The notes beneath the pieces are model-generated. The model was not told where the DNA came from, made no database searches, and saw only the letters and a program-made list of their open reading frames with translations. A stretch of 57,500 nt of DNA from Balamuthia mandrillaris (Eukaryota; Discosea; Longamoebia; Balamuthiidae). The position numbers and the translations under genes are program-made. Below, in pieces: positions 33,061 to 41,850 of the stretch. Within the stretch, counting starts at the first letter, position 1; each line of letters begins with the position of its first letter. The stretch spans positions 1-57,500 of the forward strand of contig JAVKOQ010000247.1 of NCBI GenBank assembly GCA_031835245.1, given 5' to 3'.

Positions 33061-34047
33061 ATTATTGATTCTCTCCGGAAAAAGAGGGGTTCATCCCTCA
33101 TGCAAGATGTTTTTTGTCGAGCAGGAAAAACAGGTGTGTTCCACGTGGAACAGGTTTTGTATGGGTTTCCCTGCTAAAGTGGACAGGGGTTTGGTGTCCA
33201 CATTTTTTGTCGACACCAAAGAGGGGAAATGGCAGAGAGGAGGGAGTACTTCTGTTTGAAGAAGCAACAACAGCAAGCAACAAAGAAACGACAAAGGGAG
33301 GAAGAGGAAAAAGAGGAAAAGAAAAAGCAACAGGAAACCCAAGCTACACTTGAAAGAAAGCGAGCACAAAAAGCCGCTTCAGAACGTAATCGCCGAGCAC
33401 GGGCAAAAGACCAACAGCAAGCTGTGAAGGAATAGAGGCCAACGAAACGAGCACGTGGTGATCCATCACTGTTACTTTCTCCTTTTTCACATTCTTTGCC
33501 TTCTTTGTCATATCCACCTTCACCTTTGCCTTTGCCTTCACTTTCACCATCGCCTTTGCCTTTTGCCTTTGCCTTCGCCTTCATCTTTGCATTCACGTTC
33601 GCCTTCGCCTTCGCCTTCGCCTTCGCCTCCATCTTCACCTTCATCTTTGCATTCACGTTTGCCTTTGCCTTTGCCTTTGCCTTCGCCTTCGCCTTCGCCT
33701 TCGCCTCCATCTACACCTTCATCTTTGCATTCACGTTTGCCTTTGCCTTCGCCTTCGCCTTCGCCTTCGCCTTCGCCTCCATCTTCACCTTCATCTTTGC
33801 ATTCACGTTTGCCTTTGTCTTCGCCTTCGCCTTCGCCTTCGCCTTCGCCTTCGCCTTTGGCTTTGCAACAGGAACTCATAGCGACTGCCGTGATCTTGTT
33901 CGAGGCATGCTTGGAGACTACCACTATCCCAAAATCCTGTTGTGCGGAGCAGTTAGCAGCAAGCTGATTGAAAAAGATAGGAACAACAAACAAGGGCTAG
34001 TGGTAAAAAGTGTGGAAGAAAGACGGGAGAAGGAGCAGGCCAAATAA
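33061..34047 (+). pseudogene. Diverged relic related to the Mutator-like element's 5' part
   Basis: The stretch 33110-33250 resembles the leader of the elements below (TGTCGAGCAGG, TTTTGTATGGGTTTCCCTGC). The frame from 33229 (MAERREYFCLKKQQQQ) is a counterpart of MADKKEYFRLYRQKQR at 34712 and runs to a TAG at 33433-33435. Beyond the stop the same frame continues into a long hexanucleotide array (GCCTTC/GCCTTT, about 33490-33865) that replaces the short (CCCTCG)n of the other copies. No transposase core follows. It is likely a dead derivative. Confidence 0.55.
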
Positions 34048-34460
34048 GAAAAAACCTACGTACCTTGGAATCAACATGTGGGCGAAGACACAAAAAGCAA
34101 AGTGCAACACCAAGGGTAAATCTCTAAGAAAACGGTAGGCTGTAGCCTGTCTTTTTTTTTTTGGGCGCCAAGAATATGTACTGTTCCCCTGCACACTGCA
34201 ACAAAGGCCGCGAACGTCAGCAAGGGCGCAGAAACTGACTTTGAGGCCTACCACAACGGGATGAACTAAGTGGCACAAGCAAAAGGCCGCTGCACACCAC
34301 GCAACGCCTGTTTCCTTTTTTTTTTATTATTATTATAATGACGACATGGAACACACACTTACATATCGGGACGACATGAAAATTGAAATCTATCTGTCGA
34401 CACCCTTTTTTCCGTAGAGAATCAATTAGACCTCTCTCTGGCTATTGCCGCTGTTAGGTT
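34048..34460. other. Spacer between two element copies
   Basis: No gene is visible. It contains a T-run, the GACGACATG words seen also near 39225 and 130, and one copy of the dispersed CT/GGCTATTGCC motif that abuts the terminal repeat at 34461. Confidence 0.5.
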
Positions 34461-34711
34461 TAAGGGGGCGTGCTCGGATCATAAGGATCAGTCGTGTCGT
34501 CTTGAAAAAAAGTCGAGCGTTTCTGTAACGCTTGATCTACATGTTTTACTGCTTATGTACCATTCTACAGATCAAGGGGATTTTTTTTTGTCGAGCAGGA
34601 AGGGGAGGTGGTGTAGACGGCGACATGGTTTTGTATGGGTTTCCCTGCTAAATTGAACAGCCCTGGTTGTTCAACTTTTTTTGTCGACATAGGAACGGGG
34701 AAACAACGCGG

Positions 34712-35553
34712 ATGGCCGACAAGAAAGAGTACTTCCGTCTGTATCGCCAAAAGCAGCGGGCTCAAAAGAAACGAGAAAGGGAGGAGAAGGAACAAGAGGA
34801 ACAGCAGCGACAAGAAGAAGCTCAAGAGAAACTTGAAAGAAGGCGAGCACAACAAGCCGCATCAAAACGGCGTCGCCGAGCAGCTTCTTCTGCAAGTTTA
34901 TGCTTGTCCTTGCCCTCTATTTCGCCCTCGCCCTCGCCCTCGCCCTCGCCCTCGCCCTTGCCCTCAAAGGAACAGTGCCAGCTCCAGAAAGAAAAACGAT
35001 GTAAGCAGAGGGCAAAGAGCCAAAGGCGTCTTCGAGCTCAGCAACAACAAGAAAAGGAGGAACAAGAAGCCAAGACACGGCGAAAAAGGCAGCTCCAGAA
35101 AGAAAGAACGCAACGCCACCGAAACAAGTGCCTAAAAGAAGAGGAGGAAAAGAAAGCTCAGCAAAAGGAAGCTGCTGAGTCACTGAGCTCTTTGCTTACC
35201 CCATCCTCTTCTTTAACCATACCTTCGTTTGCACTCCCTGCCTTGCTTCGTCACTCACCAGCAGGCTCCTTGAGCATCCCAGCATGTATGGTACCCTCCT
35301 TCTTGAGCCACTTGCCAACCACTTTTTTGTCAACCTCTTCACTGACCTCTTTGACAACCTCTTCGCCGACCTCCTCTTCGCCGACCTCCTCTTCGCCGAC
35401 CTCCTCTTCGCCAACCTCCTCTTCACCAACCTCCTCTTTGCCGACCTCCTCTTTGCCGACCTCCTCTTCGTCGCCCTCCTCTTCACCAAGCTCCTCATCA
35501 AGGCCTACACCAAAAATCAAGTTGAATGGGAACAGATTAATAGCAGATATTGA
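34712..35553 (+). pseudogene. Inverted partial copy of the transposase gene (N-terminal part only)
   Basis: MADKKEYFRLYRQKQRAQ at 34712 begins a basic, Glu/Gln-rich coiled coil. Ser/Pro runs, a second coiled coil and (TSSSP)n repeats follow, ending in KIKLNGNRLIAD. This matches the first 330 residues of the minus-strand protein at 38774. After 35553 the match stops, and the frame runs on by chance to 36061 through a CT run. It has no catalytic core, so it cannot make a transposase by itself. Confidence 0.7.
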
Positions 35554-35607
35554 ACCGCCTCTATCCAACACTTTTTATCTAATCTTACGACCTTACTGCT
35601 CCACTCA

Positions 35608-35652
<45 letters not shown>

Positions 35653-36224
35653 TCGTTGCTACGAGTTCTTCTTCTTGTTTTCTGCTCTTTCTTCTTTTTC
35701 ACCGCCGCCACCACAAAAGCTGCGGCTCAATAAAACACTTCTCAACATCCATTGCTCAGTTGGTGCACTTCCTCAGCACATATCAAATCCCATAATTTTT
35801 GCTAAAATGCCCTGGAGTAGCCCTTCTAGTATGGGACGAACCCGAGCACGCCCCCTTAGCCTTGAAGAGGCCGAAGAGAGTGAGTTGTGCCTCAAGCGCT
35901 TTCCCTTTGAGCTTGCTCACCTCTTCAACTGTGGACACTTTAGCAACAGAAAGATCAAGCGCCGTTTTCTGCTTCTTCTGCTTTGTGTGTGTGTCCTCTT
36001 CAAAGACTGGAGCAAGGCTCTTTTGATGCTTGTCCAGGTAAGCGTCCCCCTTTTTTTTTGAGATTTTTTTCTCTTGCTCCGCTCTGGCCTTTTGTTGTTG
36101 ACGCAACTCTTGCTCTCTTTTCTTGAAGGCCTTACTTTGCTTTCTTTTTCGATTTCGCTTCTCCTGTTCATCCAAGTTGTCCAAATGTTGCTGGACGCTG
36201 GTCGTAACCTCCAATCCAAGTTCT

Positions 36225-38774
36225 TCAAACACGGTTGCAGTTGCGCTCCCCCTTCCTCCAAGGTTTCTTCGTAATGGAGAGAGAAATGCTCGTTCTCCAA
36301 AGGTAGGCATGTTTTTGTCCTTTGGCGTGTCTTTTGTGCGACACATATTTAAATTTTCGTTGTGGCAGGTGTGGTAGCCATGCATGAAAACATCCGCCTT
36401 CTCCACAATGCTGTCTATCTTCTCTTTGGATCTTTTCGATCCACACTGGATCTCCATTACCATCATCGCAGTACTCCTTCTTGCAACGATCACACACTTT
36501 CTCCTTTCCATCGTTACCAGCTTCCTTTGCCTCACAATCACACCCTTTTTTCCGCTTCAAAAGTGTTGGATGACGGCCGATTGCAGCAAGAAGCTTGCAA
36601 GAAGATAAAAGCAAGCACAGCTGTTTTCCTTTCCTGACCTGAGTGGCGATGTGGAAAAGGATTTCTGGGGGAAGAGCAGTGAAGGGTGTTGAACGATCCA
36701 TTGAATCAAGATCCACAATCCTTTCCAGATGAGGGCAGTGGTCATCGCACTTCTTCTCAAAGTAGTGAGCCTTGGCAAACTTCATCCGCCGTTGGAATTC
36801 CCCAACCATCTCCAGTCGAAGCCTTTCTTCATACTCTGCCACAGTCTCTTTGGTTTGCTGCTTGGTAAACATCTTTGCCCACCGTTCACTTTCTTTGATG
36901 GCTGTCATTAACCATGCTCCTATTTTTGCAGAATATTTCTTTCCTTTTTGGCTCTCCCCAAGTATCTTCTGTAGGTCTTTTTGAAAGTTGTTTTTCAAAT
37001 GCCCTGGATCATGCACAATCTTCACGTTGGTAAGTCTGGCATCCTCGTTCAAGATCTTCAAGACTGATGAATCTTGGTCGCATACGTAGGTCCGTAACTG
37101 AGGCAGTAGCTTCTTCTCCTCAAGCCAATCTATTGCTCGTCGGAATCCCTCTGCCTCCATTCCTTTGGATGTGCCCTCATAGTTCCCTTCTACCACCGTG
37201 ACCTCTTTCCCACTCTGCAGTACCCTTGCTTTGTCCTTTGACAAGACAACCTGGTAAAGCACCTTGTTGTTGCTAGTGTCCACGATTGAATACACTCCGT
37301 GGTTTGCATTCCTTCGATGACTCCACGCCCCATCACCTGCCAAGGTAAGCAGTACGTTGGATACTTCCACATACTTTGTTGCCTGCTCATCAAATGTTTC
37401 TTTGGCCAAATGTTTGACCACATTCCACACCATCTTCTCTGCTCGGCTCCAAGTTGTCCAACACATGTGTGTCAATCCTTGGGTACGTCTTTCATCTGAA
37501 TAACTTCCCCATGTACCTCCAGAAAGCACCACTGATGCAACTACTTCCAGGTTGATACTCTTTATACCAGGACCTGTTTGTTGCTTCTCTGGTGATCGAA
37601 TAGAGTTACAGACCACATTCAAGTAAGTTGTTTTGCTTGAACACACTGTACATTCTGTAATTATAATCACATATTCCCCCACTTGCTTTACTTTTATGGC
37701 TGTGTGGGTTCCACTACACTTCCCTTCTTTCTCCTCACACCGCTTTTGTACCGCCTCTATCCAACACTTGCTATCTACTATCAATCTGTTCCCATTCAAC
37801 TTGATTTTTGGTGTAGGCCTTGATGAGGAGCTTGGTGAAGAGGAGGTTGGCATCGGCGAAGAGGAGGTCGGCGAAGAGGAGGTTGGCATCGGCAAAGAGG
37901 AGGTCGGTGAAGAGGAGGTTGGCGAAGAGGAGGTCGGCAAAGAAGAGGTTGGCGAAGAGGAGGTTGGTGAAGAGGAGGTCAGTGAAGAGGAGGTCAGCAA
38001 AGAGGTCGGCAAGGAGGTCGGCAAAGAGGAGGTTGGTGAAGAGGAGGTTGGCAAAGAGGAGGTTGGCAAAGAGGAGGTCGGCGAAGAGGAGGTCGGCGAA
38101 GAGGAGGTCGGCGAAGAGGTTGTCAAAGAGGTCAGTGAAGAGGTTGACAAAAAAGTGGTTGGCAAGTGGCCCAAAAAGAAAGGTACCGTACATGCTGGGA
38201 TGCTCAAGGAGCCTGCTGGTGAGTGACGAAGCAAGGCAGGGAGTGCAAACGAAGGTATGGTTAAAGAAGAGGATGAGGTAAGCAAAGAGCTCAGTGACTC
38301 AGCAGCTTCCTTTTGCTGAGCTTTCTTTTCCTCTTCTTCTTTTCGACACTTGTTTCGGTGGCGTTGCTTTCTTTCTTTCTGGAGCTGCCTTTTTCGCCTT
38401 GTCTTGGCTCCTTGTTCCTCCTTTTCTTGTTGTTGCTGCGCTCTATGACGCCTTTGGCTCTTAGCCACCTGCTTCTGTCGTTTTTCTTCCTGGAGCTGGC
38501 ACTGTTCCTTTGAGGGCAAGGGCGAGGGCGAGGGCGAGGGCGAGGGTGAGGGCGAGGGCGAAGGCAAGGGCGAAGTAGACGGCAAGGACAAGCATAAACT
38601 TGCAGAAGAAGCTGCTCGGCGACGCCGTTTTGATGCGGCTTGTTGTGCTCGCCTTCTTTGAAGTTTATCTTGCGCTTCTTTTTGGCGCTGCTGTTCCTCT
38701 TGTTCCTTCTCCTCCCTTTCTCTTTTCTTTTTTGCTCGCCACTCACGTTTGTATGCAGCTCGGTCTCGCTTCAT
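36225..38774 (-). CDS. Mutator-like DDE transposase with bZIP-like N-terminus
   Basis: The frame is 849 codons long. Residues 1-57 are a basic, coiled-coil region (MKRDRAAYKREWRAKKKRER). Low-complexity Ser/Pro blocks, a second basic coiled coil and (TSSSP)n repeats follow. From about 328 the protein turns globular. LAGDGAWSHRRNANHGVYSI (about 476), EGNYEGTSKGMEAEG (about 530), YVCDQDSSVLKIL (about 563) and VHDPGHLKNNF (about 587) match the Mutator-type transposase pattern DGxW / GxSxxME / DxDS / HxxKN. The first two Asp are likely catalytic. A Cys-rich end (CDCEAKEA, CDRCKKEYC) may bind zinc. A second minus-strand frame (36541-35783) continues with coding-like, Lys/Glu-rich sequence. This suggests a small intron or a frameshift near 36380. 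Confidence 0.7.
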   Translation of the reverse strand: MKRDRAAYKREWRAKKKREREEKEQEEQQRQKEAQDKLQRRRAQQAASKRRRRAASSASLCLSLPSTSPLPSPSPSPSPSPSPSPLPSKEQCQLQEEKRQKQVAKSQRRHRAQQQQEKEEQGAKTRRKRQLQKERKQRHRNKCRKEEEEKKAQQKEAAESLSSLLTSSSSLTIPSFALPALLRHSPAGSLSIPACTVPFFLGHLPTTFLSTSSLTSLTTSSPTSSSPTSSSPTSSLPTSSLPTSSSPTSSLPTSLPTSLLTSSSLTSSSPTSSSPTSSLPTSSSPTSSSPTSSLPMPTSSSPTSSSPMPTSSSPSSSSRPTPKIKLNGNRLIVDSKCWIEAVQKRCEEKEGKCSGTHTAIKVKQVGEYVIIITECTVCSSKTTYLNVVCNSIRSPEKQQTGPGIKSINLEVVASVVLSGGTWGSYSDERRTQGLTHMCWTTWSRAEKMVWNVVKHLAKETFDEQATKYVEVSNVLLTLAGDGAWSHRRNANHGVYSIVDTSNNKVLYQVVLSKDKARVLQSGKEVTVVEGNYEGTSKGMEAEGFRRAIDWLEEKKLLPQLRTYVCDQDSSVLKILNEDARLTNVKIVHDPGHLKNNFQKDLQKILGESQKGKKYSAKIGAWLMTAIKESERWAKMFTKQQTKETVAEYEERLRLEMVGEFQRRMKFAKAHYFEKKCDDHCPHLERIVDLDSMDRSTPFTALPPEILFHIATQVRKGKQLCLLLSSCKLLAAIGRHPTLLKRKKGCDCEAKEAGNDGKEKVCDRCKKEYCDDGNGDPVWIEKIQREDRQHCGEGGCFHAWLPHLPQRKFKYVSHKRHAKGQKHAYLWRTSISLSITKKPWRKGERNCNRV

Positions 38775-38855
38775 GTTTGCTTTTTTATTTTGTTTGTGTT
38801 GTTTTCGTCACGAAAAATGGGGACGTTTGGAGGGTGGGACCATTAGCAGGGAAAC

Positions 38856-39035
38856 CCATACAAAACCATGTTGCCGTCTACACCACCTCCCCTCCTGCTC
38901 GACAAAAAAAAATTCCCTTGATCGGGGGAATGGAAACAAAAGCAGTAAAACACACGTAGATCAAGCGTGACCGGAACACCCGACTTTTTTTCAAGACGAC
39001 ACGACTGATCCTTATCATCCGAGCACGCCCCCTTA
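38856..39035. repeat. Right terminal inverted repeat of the Mutator-like element
   Basis: This is the inverse of 34461-34655. Shared words are CCGAGCACGCCCCCTTA at the tip, GACACGACTGATCCTTAT and CAAAACCATGTTG. Some internal indels separate the two copies. Confidence 0.85.
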
Positions 39036-39554
39036 AGGCGTCGCTTTGCTGGTGATCTCTTCCCGCGTCGACAAATATATGTACATTTATTGTGAAATGG
39101 CAAGGGTTCGCCTTGTAATTTGAAAGGCAACCAATAGCAATTCAAACAATAATCTTACCTTATTACCTTTTTGTGGTTTGCATCTTGTCGCCCAGGACAT
39201 TCAGGGAATTCGGTCGACATTATTTTCTTACATGACGACATGGTGGTGTTTCTGGCGAAGAGAGGTTCATGATCGTCAGCTGGTCGTGTTGGTGGTGGGA
39301 GAGAGAGAGAGAAGAGAGAAGAGAGAGAGAGCTGAGAGCAGAGAGAGACAGAGAGAGACAGAGAAGACAGAGTGAGAGAGAGAGAAGAGAGAGAGAAGAG
39401 AGAGACAGAGAGAGACAGAGAGCAGAGACAGAGACAGAGAGAGACAGAGAGAGACAGAGAGCAGAGAGCAGAGAGTGTGAGAGAAAAGAGAGGAGAGAGG
39501 AGAGACAAGGATGTAGAGTAACGAGTACGCATTGTACAAAAACCAAACGCAACA
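39036..39554. repeat. Spacer with a 200-bp GAGA/GACA microsatellite
   Basis: 39298-39505 is a compound purine repeat (GAGAGA with interspersed GACAGA and GCAGA). The stretch before it is unique and holds no gene. Confidence 0.7.
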
Positions 39555-41570
39555 TCAGTCTCTCTCTTTCTCTTTCTCCTTCTCTACAGGCAAGTTTGTG
39601 TAAGAAGCTAGCTTTGCTGAAGCGGCCCAACGTTGAAGACCTTCTGGCCAAATGTTCTGGATGAGGTAGGTGTGGTCCCACAGCTGCATGCTGAACCGGG
39701 TTTCCTCGGCACTTGTGTTGTATTGCTGGACAAAGTTCTTGAGGTCGTCGCCTTGCTTGGGCAGTGGCCTTGTGGTTGCCAAGACGTAGCAAACACGAAG
39801 CTTGAAGTCCAACCCACTTTGCGATTGAAGGTCCGCTTCGAGCAGCGCAGCTTCGTTCTCCCCAAACTTGGTGGTCAGTGCTTTGAAGAATCCCTCCGCT
39901 TTCGTCTCTGACATTGAGCTTTCCCCCAGCTTTAACTGGCATCGCATCATGGTCCAGGTCTTGGTCTCCTCTTGCGTGACAAAGAAGACCACATCGGTGC
40001 CACGCTGGTCTGGTGACTCTTTCAGAACAAACGGTAGTGCCAGGCTGACATCCTTCAACTGTTTGTTTTCGAAAAGAGAGCACTTGCCGGTGTGCTTGTG
40101 TACGTGGAACTGCGTACCGCGCTCCTCCGGGGCCTCGAGGTTGTGTTTCATAGCCAGACTGTGACGCAATGCAGCTTCCGCCTGGTCCCCCAACTTGGAG
40201 AAAGGCAAGCGCAAACACAGGCGCAACCTTGGAGATAGCCACTCCGGTAAGCCTCTCAAGCGCTGCTCGTGGAGGTAACTGGCCAGAAGTGGGCTGACAA
40301 ATGCCACCTTCTCACCGAAGGCGTCATACTGAATGGCTCCGTCGTCAGAGGCCTGGTACAGTTGCCTTAGTGAGAAGGGGGTGTCGGAATTCAAGTTGCT
40401 TAGTGGCAGCCATTGCATGTTGTCCCAGGGGTTATCATCCTGCCGACTTCTCCCTGCTTCGAGGTTGCCGTTCAAGGCCATCTCCATCGCCCGGAGAAGC
40501 TGGGCATGAGGGCCCGTGACATGCTTCTGCACAGTTGCCCAATGATCACGCGAGGACCGGTTCTCCAAGATGGCACTCAGCTGGCCAAAGTTACCTCCAG
40601 TGAGATGGAACAACTGGCGTTCTTTGACCTGTCGGTCCGTGAGAGCAAGGTCGGTGGTGACGCCCCAGGCCTCCAGCAGCAAACTCCATTCATACGGAAT
40701 CATGATGGAACTCAGCTCGAAGGGTATATAACGTTGGCTGTTGAGGTTGGAAACGAGGCCTTTGTACCCCGGAAACCTGCTTTGGGTCTCTTCCACCGGT
40801 AGCTTGCCAAAGGCCAGAGAGCGAAGGTAAGGACTACTGCCGGTGAGCACTGCCATCACTCGTTGTCGGTCTGATATCGGAGCCCCAATAGCCCCTGTCC
40901 AGCTTCCGTTACCGATGCGATACATAAGGAGTTGCCAGGCGTTGGTTACGGGTGTCTCGAGCGCGTAGACAGTATGGTACTCATCCAACAGCAGCACCAG
41001 ACAGAGCTTCTTGCGGTGTAAAAAATCCCAAAGAGCGCAAATGTCGGACAGGCTCACTGCTTGACCTAGTACGCTGCCCAGCATCTCCGCGATTGTCTGC
41101 AGCGGCTCACGGGATCCTCTCAACTCCTCTGCCAAGTCAATGTAGAGTGCTACAATTTGCTTTGAGGGTTCCCTGTTGAAGCAGTCGGCCAAGCGCTGAA
41201 GGAAGAAGCTCTTGCCTGTTCCTTTGATCCCCAGGATAAGATCGTGGTTACCGCGGTTAGTTGTAAACCCCTCTCGCGTCGCTCGGTCTGCTCTCTTCAC
41301 GATACGCTCTACGTGTTCTTTCAGCTGTTCGCAAACAAACACTGGCTTTCCGCGGCGTGTCCCATTGCAGAACTGTTCTACTAGCAGCTCCACGTTTATA
41401 TGTTGAGTCATGGGTGTGACTTCAACCTCCTCCACCACCATGTCCGAAGCCATGGTTGTTCCTGCTTGCATTGCCGCTCTCTTTTTGTTTCTTTCGCTGT
41501 GCCGTGCCCGAACCGGATTGGACATAAACTCGTCTGTTCCTTTTAAAGTTTTGTTCCACCCCTCAACCAC
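39555..41570 (-). CDS. Crinkler/RHS-type P-loop NTPase with C-terminal nuclease-like domain
   Basis: A single exon encodes 671 residues. Walker A is LILGIKGTGKSFF (GIKGTGKS at 114-121) and Walker B is CLVLLLDEYHTVY (191-198). The segments VFVCEQLKEHVERI before and GGNFGQLSAILENR after fit the AAA/STAND-like ATPase of Crinkler and trypanosome RHS proteins. The C-terminal part has RGTDVVFF (Asp about 526) and CQLKLGES (Gln-x-Lys at 545-547). This is the D...QxK arrangement of PD-(D/E)xK nucleases found in that effector class. No signal peptide or Crinkler header is seen, so it would act inside the cell that makes it. The class is known for transposon links and nuclear action; the role here is inferred. 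It looks whole. An E2F-like site lies about 90 bases upstream. It sits among transposon copies. Confidence 0.75.
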   Translation of the reverse strand: MVEGWNKTLKGTDEFMSNPVRARHSERNKKRAAMQAGTTMASDMVVEEVEVTPMTQHINVELLVEQFCNGTRRGKPVFVCEQLKEHVERIVKRADRATREGFTTNRGNHDLILGIKGTGKSFFLQRLADCFNREPSKQIVALYIDLAEELRGSREPLQTIAEMLGSVLGQAVSLSDICALWDFLHRKKLCLVLLLDEYHTVYALETPVTNAWQLLMYRIGNGSWTGAIGAPISDRQRVMAVLTGSSPYLRSLAFGKLPVEETQSRFPGYKGLVSNLNSQRYIPFELSSIMIPYEWSLLLEAWGVTTDLALTDRQVKERQLFHLTGGNFGQLSAILENRSSRDHWATVQKHVTGPHAQLLRAMEMALNGNLEAGRSRQDDNPWDNMQWLPLSNLNSDTPFSLRQLYQASDDGAIQYDAFGEKVAFVSPLLASYLHEQRLRGLPEWLSPRLRLCLRLPFSKLGDQAEAALRHSLAMKHNLEAPEERGTQFHVHKHTGKCSLFENKQLKDVSLALPFVLKESPDQRGTDVVFFVTQEETKTWTMMRCQLKLGESSMSETKAEGFFKALTTKFGENEAALLEADLQSQSGLDFKLRVCYVLATTRPLPKQGDDLKNFVQQYNTSAEETRFSMQLWDHTYLIQNIWPEGLQRWAASAKLASYTNLPVEKEKEKERD

Positions 41571-41657
41571 CTTATTGCTCGGTTGTTCCGCAAGTACCGT
41601 TACAAACCTCTTCCCGCCATTAGAAATTCACCTTTTTTTCCGTACCAAACCTAAACA

Positions 41658-41670
41658 TTTTGGCGGGAAA
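41658..41670 (-). promoter_or_regulatory. E2F-like site upstream of the Crinkler-type gene
   Basis: On the minus strand this reads TTTCCCGCCAAAA, identical over 13 bases to the site before DNA ligase I. It lies 88 bases upstream of the ATG at 41570. A partial second copy (TTCCCGCC) lies at about 41615. Confidence 0.5.
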
Positions 41671-41710
41671 GAACACTTAATAAAGGAAACAGATAAAGCT
41701 GAGGTGGCGT

Positions 41711-41850
41711 GCTGACGTGGCGCCTCCGACAACAGGAAAACTACGCCTCCCGGATGTGGCCCTGAGGAAGAAGGCAGCCGGCTGACGTGGCGCCTCCGAC
41801 AACAGGAAAACTAAGCCTCCCTTATGTGGCCCTGAGGAAGAAGGCGTGGA
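41711..41850. repeat. Two tandem 70-bp units
   Basis: Both units start with GCTGACGTGGCGCCTCCGAC, at 41711 and 41781. They differ at only a few positions. The second reaches the probable stop codon of the neighbouring minus-strand gene. Confidence 0.9.

Larger units (their letters stand above)
34461..39035. mobile_element. Mutator-like DNA transposon with long inverted arms
   Basis: The left tip TAAGGGGGCGTGCTCGG (34461-34477) is the exact inverse of the right tip (39019-39035). The inverted similarity goes on inward for about 1.1-1.25 kb. On the left it covers the leader and the N-terminal coding part (34461-35553); on the right it covers 37780-39035. The centre, in minus orientation, carries the transposase core. 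So this is either a folded (foldback-like) element or a full element next to an inverted, deleted partner. A third copy of the 17-base tip at 35842-35858 faces the right way to close a 1.4-kb derivative (34461-35858). No clear target duplication was seen at 34461/39035. Confidence 0.75.

Noticed and set aside
33496-34047. Ala/Phe-rich open frame in the hexamer array
   Set aside because: It is a product of the GCCTTC repeat and is stop-free in several frames on both strands; its flanks are an element relic.
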